Shown piece by piece: positions 1 to 9,165 of a DNA stretch of 64,000 bases. The first letter of the stretch is position 1, and every line of letters starts with the position of its first letter. This DNA comes from Corynebacterium aquilae DSM 44791 (GTDB lineage: Bacteria > Actinomycetota > Actinomycetes > Mycobacteriales > Mycobacteriaceae), in contig NZ_CP009245.1 in the NCBI RefSeq assembly GCF_001941445.1, positions 1,263,992 to 1,327,991 on the forward strand, read 5' to 3'. Made by a program: the position numbers and the translations under genes. Below the pieces are notes generated by a model that was not told the origin of the DNA, made no database searches, and saw only the letters and a list, made by a program, of their open reading frames with translations.

Positions 1-1
1 T

Positions 2-976
2 GGCCACGGCCGCGAACATCACTCTCATGACCACGACCACGGCCACGGCCATGACCACGGCCACGGCCATGACCACGGCCACGGGGGACTGGTGCACAGT
101 CACGCCCCCTCATCCACCGGCGCACTGCTCGCAGTCATCGCCCTGACGACCGTGATCTTCCTCGCGGAAATCATCGCCGGTGTCCTCTCCGGATCGCTTG
201 CGCTGCTCGCGGACTCCGCGCACATGCTCTCCGATTCGGCTGGGCTTGTGATGGCCCTAGTGGCCATCCTTATTGGTCGCAAAACCGCCACCAGCACAGC
301 CACCTTCGGCTACCGGCGCGTAGAAGTCCTTGCCGCCGCCATCAATGCGGTCACCGTGGGGTTGATCTCCGTGTGGATCGTGGTCGAAGCGATCATGCGC
401 CTCGGGCACCCGGAAACCATCGACACCGGGCTCATGCTCGTCGTCGCCATCATTGGTCTCGTCGCCAACGTCGGCTCGGCACTGATCTTGGCGCGCCGCC
501 AACACGACAGCCTCAACATGAAAGGCGCCTACCTGCACGTCCTATCGGACATGCTGGGCTCGGTGGCGGTCATCGTGGCGGGCCTAGTCATCCGCTACAC
601 CGGCTTCGTCTTCGCCGACACTATCGCCTCCCTAGCTATCGCCACGCTCATCCTGCCGCGAACCTGGGCACTGCTTCGCGACGCTGGGCGTGTGCTGCTC
701 GAACACGTCCCTCAGGGCGTTGACGCCGAAGACATTCAACGTGCCATCGAAGCGGTTGTAGGCGTTCACCGCGTCCACGACCTGCACGTGTGGTCAGTCG
801 ACGGCAGCCAGGTGTTGGTCACCTGCCACGTCGTCACCACCGACACTGGATGCGTAGCCGGCCACTGCGCCTTGCTCGACAGCATCCACCAAGCCCTTCG
901 CGAGGTCGGCGTCAGCCACAGCACCATCCAAATCGAAGGCGCTGCGCACCAGCAGCACGAAGACATCTGCCACTAA
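2..976 (+). CDS. Cation diffusion facilitator (Zn/Co/Cd efflux), 5'-truncated by window edge
   Basis: This is an inner-membrane divalent-metal/proton antiporter of the CDF family (CzcD/ZitB type). The reading frame is open from base 2, so the true start lies outside the window; the GTG at 92 is probably internal. The first 30 visible codons form a His/Asp/Gly-rich cytosolic tail typical of Zn-CDF proteins. Hydrophobic helices follow. Two metal-site motifs are visible: LADSAHMLSD in the second helix and HVLSDMLGS in the fifth. A cytoplasmic C-terminal domain contains DLHVWSVDG, and the protein ends in a His-containing tail (HQQHEDICH). Zinc is the likeliest substrate by family, but the sequence does not decide between Zn, Co and Cd. 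Confidence 0.9.
   Translation, partial: GHGREHHSHDHDHGHGHDHGHGHDHGHGGLVHSHAPSSTGALLAVIALTTVIFLAEIIAGVLSGSLALLADSAHMLSDSAGLVMALVAILIGRKTATSTATFGYRRVEVLAAAINAVTVGLISVWIVVEAIMRLGHPETIDTGLMLVVAIIGLVANVGSALILARRQHDSLNMKGAYLHVLSDMLGSVAVIVAGLVIRYTGFVFADTIASLAIATLILPRTWALLRDAGRVLLEHVPQGVDAEDIQRAIEAVVGVHRVHDLHVWSVDGSQVLVTCHVVTTDTGCVAGHCALLDSIHQALREVGVSHSTIQIEGAAHQQHEDICH
35..83 (+). repeat. 18-bp in-frame tandem repeat encoding DHGHGH units
   Basis: The 18-bp unit gaccacggccacggccat occurs at 35-52 and 53-70, with a partial third copy from 71. Each unit encodes Asp-His-Gly-His-Gly-His in the metal-binding tail of the CDF transporter. It is a slippage-prone in-frame microsatellite, so the length of the His tail may vary between strains. 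Confidence 0.85.
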
Positions 977-1124
977 AACACCGCCGCTTTCAGCTACCGT
1001 TTGCGAATTCTGGGGAAGACCCCATTTTTCCCACTAAACCAATAAAATGCGAGCATTTCGCCTGCTCGTAGAGGCGTATGGGGCGGCGCTGACCTAAGAA
1101 GCTTCGTATTTTTTGCACCAGGGC

Positions 1125-1130
1125 TAAGGT
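1125..1130 (+). promoter_or_regulatory. -10 box (TAAGGT) for the DUF262 gene; leaderless start
   Basis: TAAGGT lies 7 bases before the ATG at 1138, so transcription should start at or next to the start codon. No Shine-Dalgarno sequence precedes the ATG. This spacing recurs at several genes in the window. Confidence 0.5.
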
Positions 1131-1137
1131 TGATGGC

Positions 1138-2937
1138 ATGGGTTTTTCAACGCCAAGCTATGACCTCATCGATCTGTTCAACCGCATCGATCGAGGGGAC
1201 CTGCAACTTCCAGACTTCCAGCGCCAATACCTCTGGGACGTCGACCACATTCGCGCACTCCTTGTCACCGTCCTGCGTGGCTACCCCATGGGCGCACTGC
1301 TCGCCCTAGACACCCGCAACGAACCGATGCGATTTAGGCCCCGCCCCTTACAGGGCGCTCCGGATCATGGCGTCAACCCCGGCCTGCTGTTGCTCGACGG
1401 GCAACAGCGCATGACCACCCTCTACCACTGCCTGCGTGGCGACGGGGTAGTGGACACCCTGGACCACCGCGACAAGAAAATCCGCCGCCAGTTCTACGTC
1501 GACATCAACACCGCCGTGTCCCAGGAGATCATGCCCGACGAAGCGGTGATCTCAGTGTCCGCCGACGGGCAGGTGCGCTCCCATTTCGCGCTGCGCCGCT
1601 TTAGCACCATTGACAGCGATGAACATGCATTGTCCCTCGGGCTGATGCCCGTCAGCGCCCTGCTGTCCGACCGGGGCAGCGACATGCTCTTCGACCTGGC
1701 AGGCGATGAAAACCCGCAGGTGCGGGAAGCCGCCAAGCAATTCAACAACGCGATTGCCAAACCGCTCGTGCGCTACAGCGTGCCCATGATCCGCCTCGAT
1801 CGTGAAACCGCCCAGGGGGGCGTGGGTTCCATCTTTGCCCGGGTGAACTCCGCCGGCCTGCAAATGGGCATCTTCGACCTGCTCACCGCGGTGTTCGCCA
1901 GCGAGGACCCCGACTTCCACCTGGCAACAGACTACGAAGCCACCGCCAAGCTCTTTTCCACCCACCCGAATCTTTCCCGCTTGAAGCGCACAGACTGGCT
2001 CACCGCCGTCAGCCTGTATCTCACCGCCAAACAAGGCTACGCCCGCGGGCAGCGGGAAGACATCTTGCGGTTGTCGCTAGAGGAATACCAAGCCGGCGCG
2101 CAACGCATGCGGGAAGCCTTCGCGGAAGCGTCGACCTTCCTAAAGCAACGCTGCATCCTTGACTCCAGCTTGGTTCCCTATACCTTCCAGATCGTTCCGC
2201 TCGCAGTCATTCTCGCCTTGCTTGACGAACGCCCCGGCGCCTTGGCCAACACCCGCGCCTGGGATCGCCTGAACCGGTGGTTCTGGTGCGGCGTTTTCGG
2301 CGAGCTTTATGGCGGACCCAGCGTGGTCAACCGTGCCGCCCGCGACGTCATCGAGGTCACCGAGTGGGTTGCGGCCGGCGATGATCAGGACGTGCGCGTG
2401 CCCGGAACCGTCGAGCAAGCCAGCTTCGTGGAATCCCGCCTGCTGTCCGCAACCCGCAAAGATGGCCTGTACAAGGGAATCTATGCGCTGATCATGGGTC
2501 GTGGGGCGCGGGATTGGCGCACCGCCCAAGCCTTCGACGCCTACAGCTACGACGAGATGGACACAGACTTCCACCCGATTTTCCCGCTGTCCTACTGTGC
2601 CGATCACGGCATTGACCCGGTGCTCGCTGGTAGCGTCATCAACCGTACCCCGATGGGACGACGTACTGAGGTGGTGTTGGGTGGCGCATCTCCCGCCCGC
2701 TACCTTAAGCGCGTCCAAAGCAAGTCCCTAATGGAAGATGAAGAATTCGACGCGGTGCTAGCAACTCACCTGGTCAACCCGGAGCTGCTGCACCGCGGCG
2801 ACGCAGAAGAATTCTTCGCCGACAGGCGCAGCCAGCTGCTCGAGATGATTGAGCACGCCATGGGTGCGACAGCAGACCGCGATGTCAACGACAATGACCT
2901 GTCCGGCGGAGTGGAAGGACCCAATGCATTTGCCTAA
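1138..2937 (+). CDS. DUF262 / GmrSD-like protein with degenerate DUF1524 motif
   Basis: The N-terminus carries the ParB/Srx-like DUF262 signature. LPDFQRQYLWDVDHI lies near residues 23-40 and LLLDGQQRMTTLYH near residues 88-101; the DGQQR box is the hallmark of the GmrS-type NTPase fold. The C-terminal third resembles the DUF1524 HNH-like nuclease (GmrD) region: DTDFHPIFPLSY near residues 475-486, then SVINRTPM. The family usually has His-His-Ile-Phe-Pro there. In this protein the second His is Pro480, and the later TN pair reads TE, so nuclease activity is doubtful. GmrSD-type proteins restrict modified phage DNA. This copy may instead be a domesticated core protein. Its end overlaps the next gene by 14 bases. 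Confidence 0.75.
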   Translation: MGFSTPSYDLIDLFNRIDRGDLQLPDFQRQYLWDVDHIRALLVTVLRGYPMGALLALDTRNEPMRFRPRPLQGAPDHGVNPGLLLLDGQQRMTTLYHCLRGDGVVDTLDHRDKKIRRQFYVDINTAVSQEIMPDEAVISVSADGQVRSHFALRRFSTIDSDEHALSLGLMPVSALLSDRGSDMLFDLAGDENPQVREAAKQFNNAIAKPLVRYSVPMIRLDRETAQGGVGSIFARVNSAGLQMGIFDLLTAVFASEDPDFHLATDYEATAKLFSTHPNLSRLKRTDWLTAVSLYLTAKQGYARGQREDILRLSLEEYQAGAQRMREAFAEASTFLKQRCILDSSLVPYTFQIVPLAVILALLDERPGALANTRAWDRLNRWFWCGVFGELYGGPSVVNRAARDVIEVTEWVAAGDDQDVRVPGTVEQASFVESRLLSATRKDGLYKGIYALIMGRGARDWRTAQAFDAYSYDEMDTDFHPIFPLSYCADHGIDPVLAGSVINRTPMGRRTEVVLGGASPARYLKRVQSKSLMEDEEFDAVLATHLVNPELLHRGDAEEFFADRRSQLLEMIEHAMGATADRDVNDNDLSGGVEGPNAFA

Positions 2938-3898
2938 ACTCGCACGCCGTGCCCGCTTAACGCGCGCGCCCTTAGCGCTCGTTACCGCTGCATCCCTCAC
3001 GCTGGGCTTGGCAGCCTGCGGGAGCGACAACCGCGAGGAGGCCGCCGCGCCAGCGGCCACAGCACCGGCAGCCACCTCGGCTCCGCACCAACCAGCAGCA
3101 CAACCGACCCTGCCCGACGGCTCGCGCACTTTGCTGCCCAATCACCGCATCGTCGCCCTCTACGGGCACCCCAGTGGCCCGGCATTGGGTGCACTGGGGG
3201 AGCAAAACCCCCAAGAAGCGGTGGAAAGAATCCAGCGCATCGCCAGCTACTACCAGCCGCTGTCGGATGTCCCGGTCATGCCGGCATTTGAAATCATCGC
3301 CACGGTCGCCTCCTCCGAGCCCGGCCCGGACGGCAACTACGTCAACGAAACCGACCCCGCTGAATTGGTGCCCTCCATCGATGCGATCACCCAGGCCGGC
3401 GGCTACGCGCTGCTAGATATCCAGCCGGGGCGTTCGAGTCTGAAGGAACTGGCCGAACAATACGAGGACCTGCTCAAACGTCCCGATGTTGGGCTGGCTA
3501 TTGACCCGGAGTGGGCGCTCGGCCCGGACGAGCTGCCCGCCCAACAAGTCGGCCACGTCGACGCCGCCGACATCAACGAGGTTTCCGACTGGTTGGCCCA
3601 GCTGACTCGCGATAATGATCTGCCGCAAAAGGCCTTGGTGATTCACCAGTTCCAACTGCAAATGGTGCGCAACCGAGAAAACCTCAACCTGGATCACCCT
3701 GAGCTGGCCACCATCATCCACGTCGACGGGCACGGCCCCCGGGAAGACAAGATGTTCACCTGGGACACCATGCGCCAAGACCTCGACCCCCGGGTTTTCG
3801 TGGCGTGGAAAAACTTCTACGACGAAGACACCCCCATGTTCACCCCGGAGGAAACCATGGCGGTCACCCCCCAGCCGTCGTTCATTTCCTACCAATAA
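2924..3898 (+). CDS. Secreted lipoprotein of unknown function
   Basis: The chosen ATG is preceded by GGAAGGA, and the product begins with a basic n-region, a hydrophobic core and a lipobox (LGLAACGS), so it should be diacylated and anchored outside the membrane. An Ala/Pro/Thr-rich linker follows to about residue 65. The mature part (RIVALYGHPSGPALG..., a DIQPGRSSLKEL segment, IDPEWALGP, HVDGHGPRED) has acidic and aromatic motifs that suggest a TIM-barrel or glycosidase-like fold, but I do not recognise a named family. It overlaps the DUF262 gene by 14 bases, so the two are probably co-transcribed and translationally coupled. A functional link between them is not evident from the sequences. 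Confidence 0.8.
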   Translation: MHLPKLARRARLTRAPLALVTAASLTLGLAACGSDNREEAAAPAATAPAATSAPHQPAAQPTLPDGSRTLLPNHRIVALYGHPSGPALGALGEQNPQEAVERIQRIASYYQPLSDVPVMPAFEIIATVASSEPGPDGNYVNETDPAELVPSIDAITQAGGYALLDIQPGRSSLKELAEQYEDLLKRPDVGLAIDPEWALGPDELPAQQVGHVDAADINEVSDWLAQLTRDNDLPQKALVIHQFQLQMVRNRENLNLDHPELATIIHVDGHGPREDKMFTWDTMRQDLDPRVFVAWKNFYDEDTPMFTPEETMAVTPQPSFISYQ

Positions 3899-4234
3899 TC
3901 CCAGTGGCAAAGGTGCGCGGCCGATGGCTTGGGGTGCATCGGGCGGAAAGTATGCGATATCCGCTCGTGTGCGCCACAAGACTCGGCTTGCTAAGCACCG
4001 CGGCGCTGCCTTTTCGGATGCCCTCCACCCCCTAAGACCACCCTAAAACTGGTCGTGGGTCACATATGGGGGCTAAAAATATACCCCCGTCGACCATGAA
4101 GTTTTGCTGGTGGGCTAGGATTTTTGCTTAGTCAGTTGCCAACTTTTCCGGCCCTGACCCCTCTTTCTCGCCGACGCGGTCGTGCCGACGGGGAAGAAGT
4201 GGCGAACAAAAAATCCTCATAGGAGACCAAGCAC
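3899..4234. promoter_or_regulatory. serA upstream region (336 bp) with promoter and leader
   Basis: No gene is seen here. A TAGGAT -10 box at 4116-4121 would start a leader of about 107 nt before serA. A GGGGG/CCCCC inverted repeat with an A/T-rich loop sits at about 4069-4088, upstream of that promoter, and could end transcription from the lipoprotein gene. An AGGAG ribosome site at 4221-4225 precedes the GTG start of serA. I see no convincing riboswitch fold in the leader. Confidence 0.45.
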
Positions 4235-5824
4235 GTGAGTAACCGTCCGGTTGTCCTCATCGCAGATAAGCTCGCACAATCCACCGTCGACGCCCTTGGC
4301 GACGCCGTCGAGGTTCGTTGGGTTGACGGTCCGAACCGCCCCGAACTTCTCGCCGCCGTTGGCGAGGCGGACGCACTGCTGGTGCGATCTGCCACCACCG
4401 TCGACCGCGAGGTCCTCGAAGCTGCAGGCAAGCTGAAGATCGTCGGCCGCGCCGGTGTCGGCCTGGACAACGTCGACATCCCCGCCGCCACGGAACGTGG
4501 CGTGATGGTTGTCAACGCCCCGACGTCCAACATTCACTCTGCATGTGAGCACGCAATCTCCCTGCTGCTGTCCACCGCACGTCAGATTCCCGCCGCCGAT
4601 GCCACCCTGCGCAACGGCGAATGGAAGCGTTCCTCCTTCAATGGTGTCGAAATCTTCGGCAAGACCGTCGGCATCGTGGGCTTTGGCCACATCGGCCAGC
4701 TGTTCGCTCAGCGCTTGGCTGCCTTCGAGACCAAGATTATCGCCTTCGACCCCTACGCCAACCCGGCCCGCGCCGCCCAGCTGGGTGTCGAGCTCGTCGA
4801 GCTCGAAGAGCTGATGAGCCGCTCCGACTTCGTCACCATCCACCTGCCCAAGACCAAGGAAACCGCCGGCATGTTCAATGCCGAGCTGCTGGCGAAGTCT
4901 AAGCCGGGCCAGATCATCGTCAACGCCGCCCGTGGCGGCCTGGTCGATGAGCAGGCGCTGGCTGACGCCATCACCGAGGGCCGCATTCGTGGCGCCGGTT
5001 TCGACGTCTACGCCTCCGAACCCTGCACCGACTCTCCGCTGTTCAAGCTGGATCAGGTCGTCGTCACCCCGCACCTGGGTGCTTCCACCGTGGAAGCACA
5101 GGATCGTGCCGGCACCGACGTCGCCGATTCCGTGCTCAAGGCTCTGGCTGGCGAGTTCGTTCCGGACGCGGTCAACGTGTCCGGTGGTCGCGTGGGCGAA
5201 GAGGTTGCCCTGTGGCTGGATCTGGCCCGCAAGCTCGGTGTGGTTGCCGGTGAGATCCTGGCCGGTGCGCCGGTGTCCCTGGAGCTGACCGCCCGTGGCG
5301 AGCTGTCCACCGAGGACGTCTCCACCCTGGGTCTGTCCGCCATGCGTGGCCTGTTCAGCGCCATCATCGATGAGCCGGTCACCTTCGTCAACGCCCCGCG
5401 TATCGCGGAAGAGCGTGGCGTGGAGCTGCTCGTGACCACCGAGCCGGAATCCGTCTCCCACCGCTCCGTGATCGAGGTCAAGGCCATTGCCGCCGACGGC
5501 ACCGTCGCCAGCGTGGTGGGTGCCCTGACCGGCCTGGAGCGCGTCGAGAAGATCGTGCGCATCAACGGCCGTGGCCTGGATATGCGCGCCCAGGGCCGCA
5601 ACCTGTTCCTGCACTACTCGGATGCCCCGGGTCTGCTGGGCAAGGTCGGCACCAAGCTCGGCAACGCTGGCGTGAACATCGTTGCCGCCGCCCTGAGCCA
5701 GGACTCCGACGGCGAAGCCGCCACCCTGGTGCTGCGCGTTGACAGCGAAGTGCCGCAGGCCATCATCGATGAGATCACCGGCGAGCTGGTTGCTCGCGCG
5801 ATCCAGATCGACTTCGACGCTTAA
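4235..5824 (+). CDS. serA: D-3-phosphoglycerate dehydrogenase
   Basis: This enzyme oxidises 3-phosphoglycerate to 3-phosphohydroxypyruvate with NAD+, the first committed step of serine synthesis. The 529-aa length matches actinobacterial long-form SerA. The NAD fold carries GFGHIG at residues 149-154. The catalytic Arg of [10 protein letters not shown] is R233, and the catalytic His of PHLGAST is H280. An intervening ASB domain is followed by a C-terminal ACT domain (about residues 455-529, from [13 protein letters not shown]), which mediates serine feedback in related enzymes. The GTG start is placed 9 bases after AGGAG. It is a single-gene transcript ending in the strong hairpin at 5881. 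Confidence 0.97.
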   Translation: MSNRPVVLIADKLAQSTVDALGDAVEVRWVDGPNRPELLAAVGEADALLVRSATTVDREVLEAAGKLKIVGRAGVGLDNVDIPAATERGVMVVNAPTSNIHSACEHAISLLLSTARQIPAADATLRNGEWKRSSFNGVEIFGKTVGIVGFGHIGQLFAQRLAAFETKIIAFDPYANPARAAQLGVELVELEELMSRSDFVTIHLPKTKETAGMFNAELLAKSKPGQIIVNAARGGLVDEQALADAITEGRIRGAGFDVYASEPCTDSPLFKLDQVVVTPHLGASTVEAQDRAGTDVADSVLKALAGEFVPDAVNVSGGRVGEEVALWLDLARKLGVVAGEILAGAPVSLELTARGELSTEDVSTLGLSAMRGLFSAIIDEPVTFVNAPRIAEERGVELLVTTEPESVSHRSVIEVKAIAADGTVASVVGALTGLERVEKIVRINGRGLDMRAQGRNLFLHYSDAPGLLGKVGTKLGNAGVNIVAAALSQDSDGEAATLVLRVDSEVPQAIIDEITGELVARAIQIDFDA

Positions 5825-5880
5825 AAAATCTGCCATCCTCGGCCAGCGAAAATGTTCTCGCTGGCTGGGGGCATAGCATT

Positions 5881-5940
5881 AAGGCCCTTCCGGGGCTTTC
5901 CACACATACACAGGTGGTGGAAAGCCCCGGAAGGGCCTTT
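5881..5940. terminator. Bidirectional terminator between serA and pth
   Basis: A 23-bp perfect stem (5881-5903 with 5918-5940) flanks a loop of about 14 bases, with A/T-rich ends on both sides. It separates the convergent serA and pth genes and should work in both directions. Confidence 0.9.
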
Positions 5941-5972
5941 GTCATGTGGCCTATGGCCGGTTATGTGGTGGC

Positions 5973-6512
5973 CTAGCGGCCGCGGAGATAGTCGTCGATG
6001 CTGCGGCAAGCATCGTCGAGGATGCCGGGCAGCTGCTGCTGTTCCTGCTTACTAAACGGCTTGAGGACAAAGCTGCGGGGTTCTTGCCGCCCGGGTGGGC
6101 GTCCGATGCCGCACTTGAGGCGGGCAAACTCCGGCGTGCCCAAAGCCTTCGAAATAGATTTCAGGCCATTGTGCCCATTGTTGCCGCCACCGATCTTGAG
6201 CGACACCGTGCCGAAATCTTGATCAAGTTCGTCGTGCACGACCAGGATGTCGGCGGGGGAGAGCTTAAAGAACTGGGCCACGGCCTTGACGGGTCCGCCA
6301 CTTTCGTTCATGAAACAGCGCGCCCGCATCAGCGCCACCGTGGTCTCGCCTGCCTTAAAAGCCCCCAGCATGGTGTTGGTCTTTTTATGCTGGCTCAAGT
6401 TGACGTAGTTGCTGCGGGCCAGTTCGTCGACCACCATGTATCCGACGTTGTGCCGGGTCTTTTCGTATTCGGGGCCGGGGTTTCCCAGGCCGACGACGAG
6501 CAGATTCTTCAT
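5973..6512 (-). CDS. pth: Peptidyl-tRNA hydrolase
   Basis: This enzyme cleaves the ester bond of peptidyl-tRNA released from stalled ribosomes. The product has 179 aa, starting at MKNLLVVGLGNPG. An in-frame ATG 13 codons upstream would add residues outside the conserved family start. Conserved residues are visible: N11 and H21 in GLGNPGPEYEKTRHNVG, the catalytic Asp in VVHDELD, and the GGGNNGHNGLKS loop. It lies 61 bp downstream of the unknown 698-aa gene on the same strand and may be read from the same transcript. Corynebacteria often carry two pth paralogues, and I cannot tell which one this is. Confidence 0.95.
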   Translation of the reverse strand: MKNLLVVGLGNPGPEYEKTRHNVGYMVVDELARSNYVNLSQHKKTNTMLGAFKAGETTVALMRARCFMNESGGPVKAVAQFFKLSPADILVVHDELDQDFGTVSLKIGGGNNGHNGLKSISKALGTPEFARLKCGIGRPPGRQEPRSFVLKPFSKQEQQQLPGILDDACRSIDDYLRGR

Positions 6513-6573
6513 GTGTTCATCAAAGCACATCCCGGGCGAAAACCCTGCCATGTGGCCACCGCCTAGCTGCTGC

Positions 6574-8670
6574 TTACTCGTCGTCGAAACTTGGCGGGGT
6601 CATGATGAGCACTTCGAAAGGATCCGTGTCGTCTTTGTTCCAATCAGGGTCCGTGTGGGGGCAGTCAGTCATCCAGTCCTCATTGTTCAAGGCAGTGATC
6701 GCGGTCGGGGTGTGCCCGAAGCGTTGGGCATATGCGACGGGATCCCCCTGGTGAGCAAGGCCCAGTAGGGGTTGATTCGCCCGGCCGACTTCGGAGGCGA
6801 TCGCAGCATCGAGTTCCACGGTGGCAGGGTGGTCTGCGGGGGAGTCGACATAGGAGATCATCTCATCGCAGGATTGGGAAATGATGTCGGGTATCCCAAG
6901 CAGTTCCACCACGGGAAGGAAGTACGCGGAGGGGTTGATCAAGGGATTGTCCGGGTCGGTGCATTCCGGTGACGGTGGTATCTGGAGGCCGAAGGCGAGC
7001 GCTTTGAACAGGTCGCTGATATCCAGGCAGGCATGTGTAAGAGGGCTGCGGGGGCGGGCCCCTGTCGGGCTATTGGGCTGCGCCCAATGGGGATCGGGAC
7101 CTGTGGCGGCATCAAATTCAGAGAGTGAATGGGCGAGGCTCTCGAAGCTTTTGGGCTGCCACCCGAGGATGGTCTGTAGGTGGCCTGCGCAGGAGTTGGC
7201 GATGTCTGCCCACCGTGATTCTTTGATGCTGATTGCTGGCCATAGTGGTACTACGTATCTGGGCGTGTCGACCCAGCGGATGTTGTCTGAAATGTCTTGT
7301 GCGATCTCAGCGGTGGTGTCGGTCAGTGCGGTGTTGGTGTCATGGGTGCGCAGGAGTTGTTCGCGGATCTGTTCAACATAGCCTCGTGCGATCGCAGCCA
7401 CAGTGAACATGATGTGGCCATAGGGGTGGTGACGGTTGTGGCGCATGAGTGCGGTGGCGATCGCATCAAGCTGGTCTTTGTCGACGGGGTAGGCGCCTGC
7501 GGCGTGTAGCGCGTGATGCAGGTGGGTGCGTAGGTCAGCTACGAAGAGCTGTTCGATGAGGGTTTTGACTTCGTCGAGGTCGAGGTCGAGGTCGAGGTCG
7601 TGGGCTTGTGGGCTGTTGGCGGTTGCGCTGGGCGGGGTGGTTTCGGGTGCGGGGTCTTTGTCCCACACGGTTTTTGACCAGTGTGTGGCGAGGTCTTGGG
7701 CGAGCTGTGAGCCGTAGTTTTGGACTGTTTTGGTTGGGTGTTGTGGGCTGTAGCGGTTGCGGGTGAGCCGGAAGCGGGCGGCGATGTGCAGGGCACGGGT
7801 GATGATGGCTTCTGTGTGGCCGGTGGTGGCTGCGCTGGGGAGGAAGGCGTCTAGGGTGCTGCCGCGCAGCACCCATTGGTAGGGGCTGGGGTGTCCCTGG
7901 TGGATTGCTTCGGCGGGGGTGGATAGTTGTGCATAGCTGATGCTGGGGGTTGAGATTGGGTAGATCCACCCTGTGTGGATGAGTTCGGTGAGGGCTTGGC
8001 CAGTGAATTCGATGTGGTTGTCGAGTCCGAATATTGCTGCTGGGGGCCGCATTCCGAGGCGTTGTTCTTGGAGATAGCCCAGGGCGAGAAGTTGCGTGCG
8101 GGTGCTGCTTGCGCCGATAAAGGCGAACATGTCGAAGGTGTGGTTGGTGGCGGCGGAGGCCGCTAGGTGGGTTGCGATGTGGGCGGCTTGCCCGTCGAGC
8201 GGCTGTGCGGTGTGTGTTTGCGTCAGGTCGCGGGCGCGGTTGGTCAGGGCTTGGTGTGCTTCGGCGAATAGTGGGTGGGTGGGGTTGGCGTGGGTGTTGT
8301 AGGCGTTGCTGACAATTGCGCTGAAGTGGGGGTCGCAGTAGCGGCAGATGACCTGTTTGCCCCTGATTGCTTCGGACAGGCGGGTGCGGTTTGTCAGGAC
8401 TAGGGGGCGGAGGCATTCGGCGCACACGCCGGGGTTAAGTTGTGCGCGCGCCCCGACGGCGGCCAGGTGTGCCGGTTGGAGTCCGCCGTATGGGGAGGAT
8501 GTGGGGCGGGTGATGTCGTTGACGAGGTAGGTGAAGTCGAGGGAGCCGTATTGGTTGGCCCCGGTGTTTGCCCAGTATTGCTGGGCGTAGAGCTGGATGT
8601 CGGGTGAGACGAGACGGTTGGGTTCGAGGTGGAGTGTGTAGGTGCTGTTGAGTCGGATGGTGGTGCTCAT
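6574..8670 (-). CDS. Unrecognised 698-aa protein with zinc-ribbon motif (third gene of unknown cluster)
   Basis: I do not recognise this family. C83-x2-C86 and C109-x2-C112 form a plausible zinc ribbon (CAEC ... CRYC) near the N-terminus. A segment around ALTELIHTGWIYPISTPS looks like the wing of a winged-helix domain; that is an inference. A (LD)n acidic run separates the N-terminal half from a helical C-terminal half. The sequence is rich in His, Thr, Ala and Pro, with no signal peptide or membrane helices. It is the last of three same-strand unknown genes (9166-11442, 8702-9154, then this), 31 bp after the second. Two large soluble proteins with a small one suggest a multi-protein assembly, possibly nucleic-acid binding. 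Confidence 0.75.
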   Translation of the reverse strand: MSTTIRLNSTYTLHLEPNRLVSPDIQLYAQQYWANTGANQYGSLDFTYLVNDITRPTSSPYGGLQPAHLAAVGARAQLNPGVCAECLRPLVLTNRTRLSEAIRGKQVICRYCDPHFSAIVSNAYNTHANPTHPLFAEAHQALTNRARDLTQTHTAQPLDGQAAHIATHLAASAATNHTFDMFAFIGASSTRTQLLALGYLQEQRLGMRPPAAIFGLDNHIEFTGQALTELIHTGWIYPISTPSISYAQLSTPAEAIHQGHPSPYQWVLRGSTLDAFLPSAATTGHTEAIITRALHIAARFRLTRNRYSPQHPTKTVQNYGSQLAQDLATHWSKTVWDKDPAPETTPPSATANSPQAHDLDLDLDLDEVKTLIEQLFVADLRTHLHHALHAAGAYPVDKDQLDAIATALMRHNRHHPYGHIMFTVAAIARGYVEQIREQLLRTHDTNTALTDTTAEIAQDISDNIRWVDTPRYVVPLWPAISIKESRWADIANSCAGHLQTILGWQPKSFESLAHSLSEFDAATGPDPHWAQPNSPTGARPRSPLTHACLDISDLFKALAFGLQIPPSPECTDPDNPLINPSAYFLPVVELLGIPDIISQSCDEMISYVDSPADHPATVELDAAIASEVGRANQPLLGLAHQGDPVAYAQRFGHTPTAITALNNEDWMTDCPHTDPDWNKDDTDPFEVLIMTPPSFDDE
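7576..7599 (+). repeat. Four tandem gaggtc hexamers encoding an (Asp-Leu)n run
   Basis: The hexamer gaggtc is repeated four times without change. On the coding (minus) strand it gives the alternating Asp/Leu run in the middle of the 698-aa protein. It probably marks an inter-domain linker that can change length in frame. Confidence 0.8.
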
Positions 8671-8701
8671 GGTGAGGGTATAGAAACTGTGGTGGGGGTG
8701 G

Positions 8702-9154
8702 TCATCGGTTGAGGGCTGCGCTTGTGAGGGCGGTGAGTTGTTCTTTGCTGACCGGCCCGAAAGCGCCGAGTGATGTGGGGTAGGTGATCTGTGGTTGGTG
8801 GTGGATGTCGATGGGGTGGGCGAACAGGACGGTGGGGCGGTAGGCGCAGTATGTGCCTTCGATGTCGAGTGTCCAGTCGAAGGGGGTGTGGGCGACGAGC
8901 CAGTCGAACAATAAGCGCAGTTTGGTGGCGTCTGCGCCGGAGGCGTAGTCGGCTTCGAGGCAGTGGTAGGGCATGTCGTTGTCGGCTGTTGTGGGGCTGA
9001 AGTCGATGATGGCGCCGTCGTCGAGGGTGATGAGATAGTTGGATGCTTCGGCCGGGTCAGGGGTGAGGGTGATGAGGGGACAGCCGTGGAGGATTTCTTC
9101 GACTGGGACAGTGCTGAGGAGCCATTCGCGGGAATAGATGTAGGCGTCGGCCAT
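8702..9154 (-). CDS. Unrecognised 150-aa acidic protein (second gene of unknown cluster)
   Basis: The start is the ATG at 9154 (MADAYIYSREWLLSTVP); the preceding gene ends 11 bp upstream and the next begins 31 bp downstream, so the three are almost certainly one operon. The product is small, soluble and acidic, with strand-like segments (ASNYLITLDDGAIIDFSP) and aromatic residues (FDWLVAHTPFDWTLDIEG). It has no Cys motif, signal peptide or membrane helix. It could be an adaptor or immunity-type partner of its larger neighbours, but nothing in the sequence proves this. Confidence 0.75.
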   Translation of the reverse strand: MADAYIYSREWLLSTVPVEEILHGCPLITLTPDPAEASNYLITLDDGAIIDFSPTTADNDMPYHCLEADYASGADATKLRLLFDWLVAHTPFDWTLDIEGTYCAYRPTVLFAHPIDIHHQPQITYPTSLGAFGPVSKEQLTALTSAALNR

Positions 9155-9165
9155 GGTGGGTTTCC

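Noticed and set aside
4128..4234. Riboswitch in the serA leader
   Set aside because: No conserved aptamer-like fold or terminator could be seen in about 107 nt.
4217..5836. Long open frame on the minus strand opposite serA
   Set aside because: It mirrors serA codon structure (Gly/Asp/Val/Gln-rich), has no ribosome site, and serA is certain.
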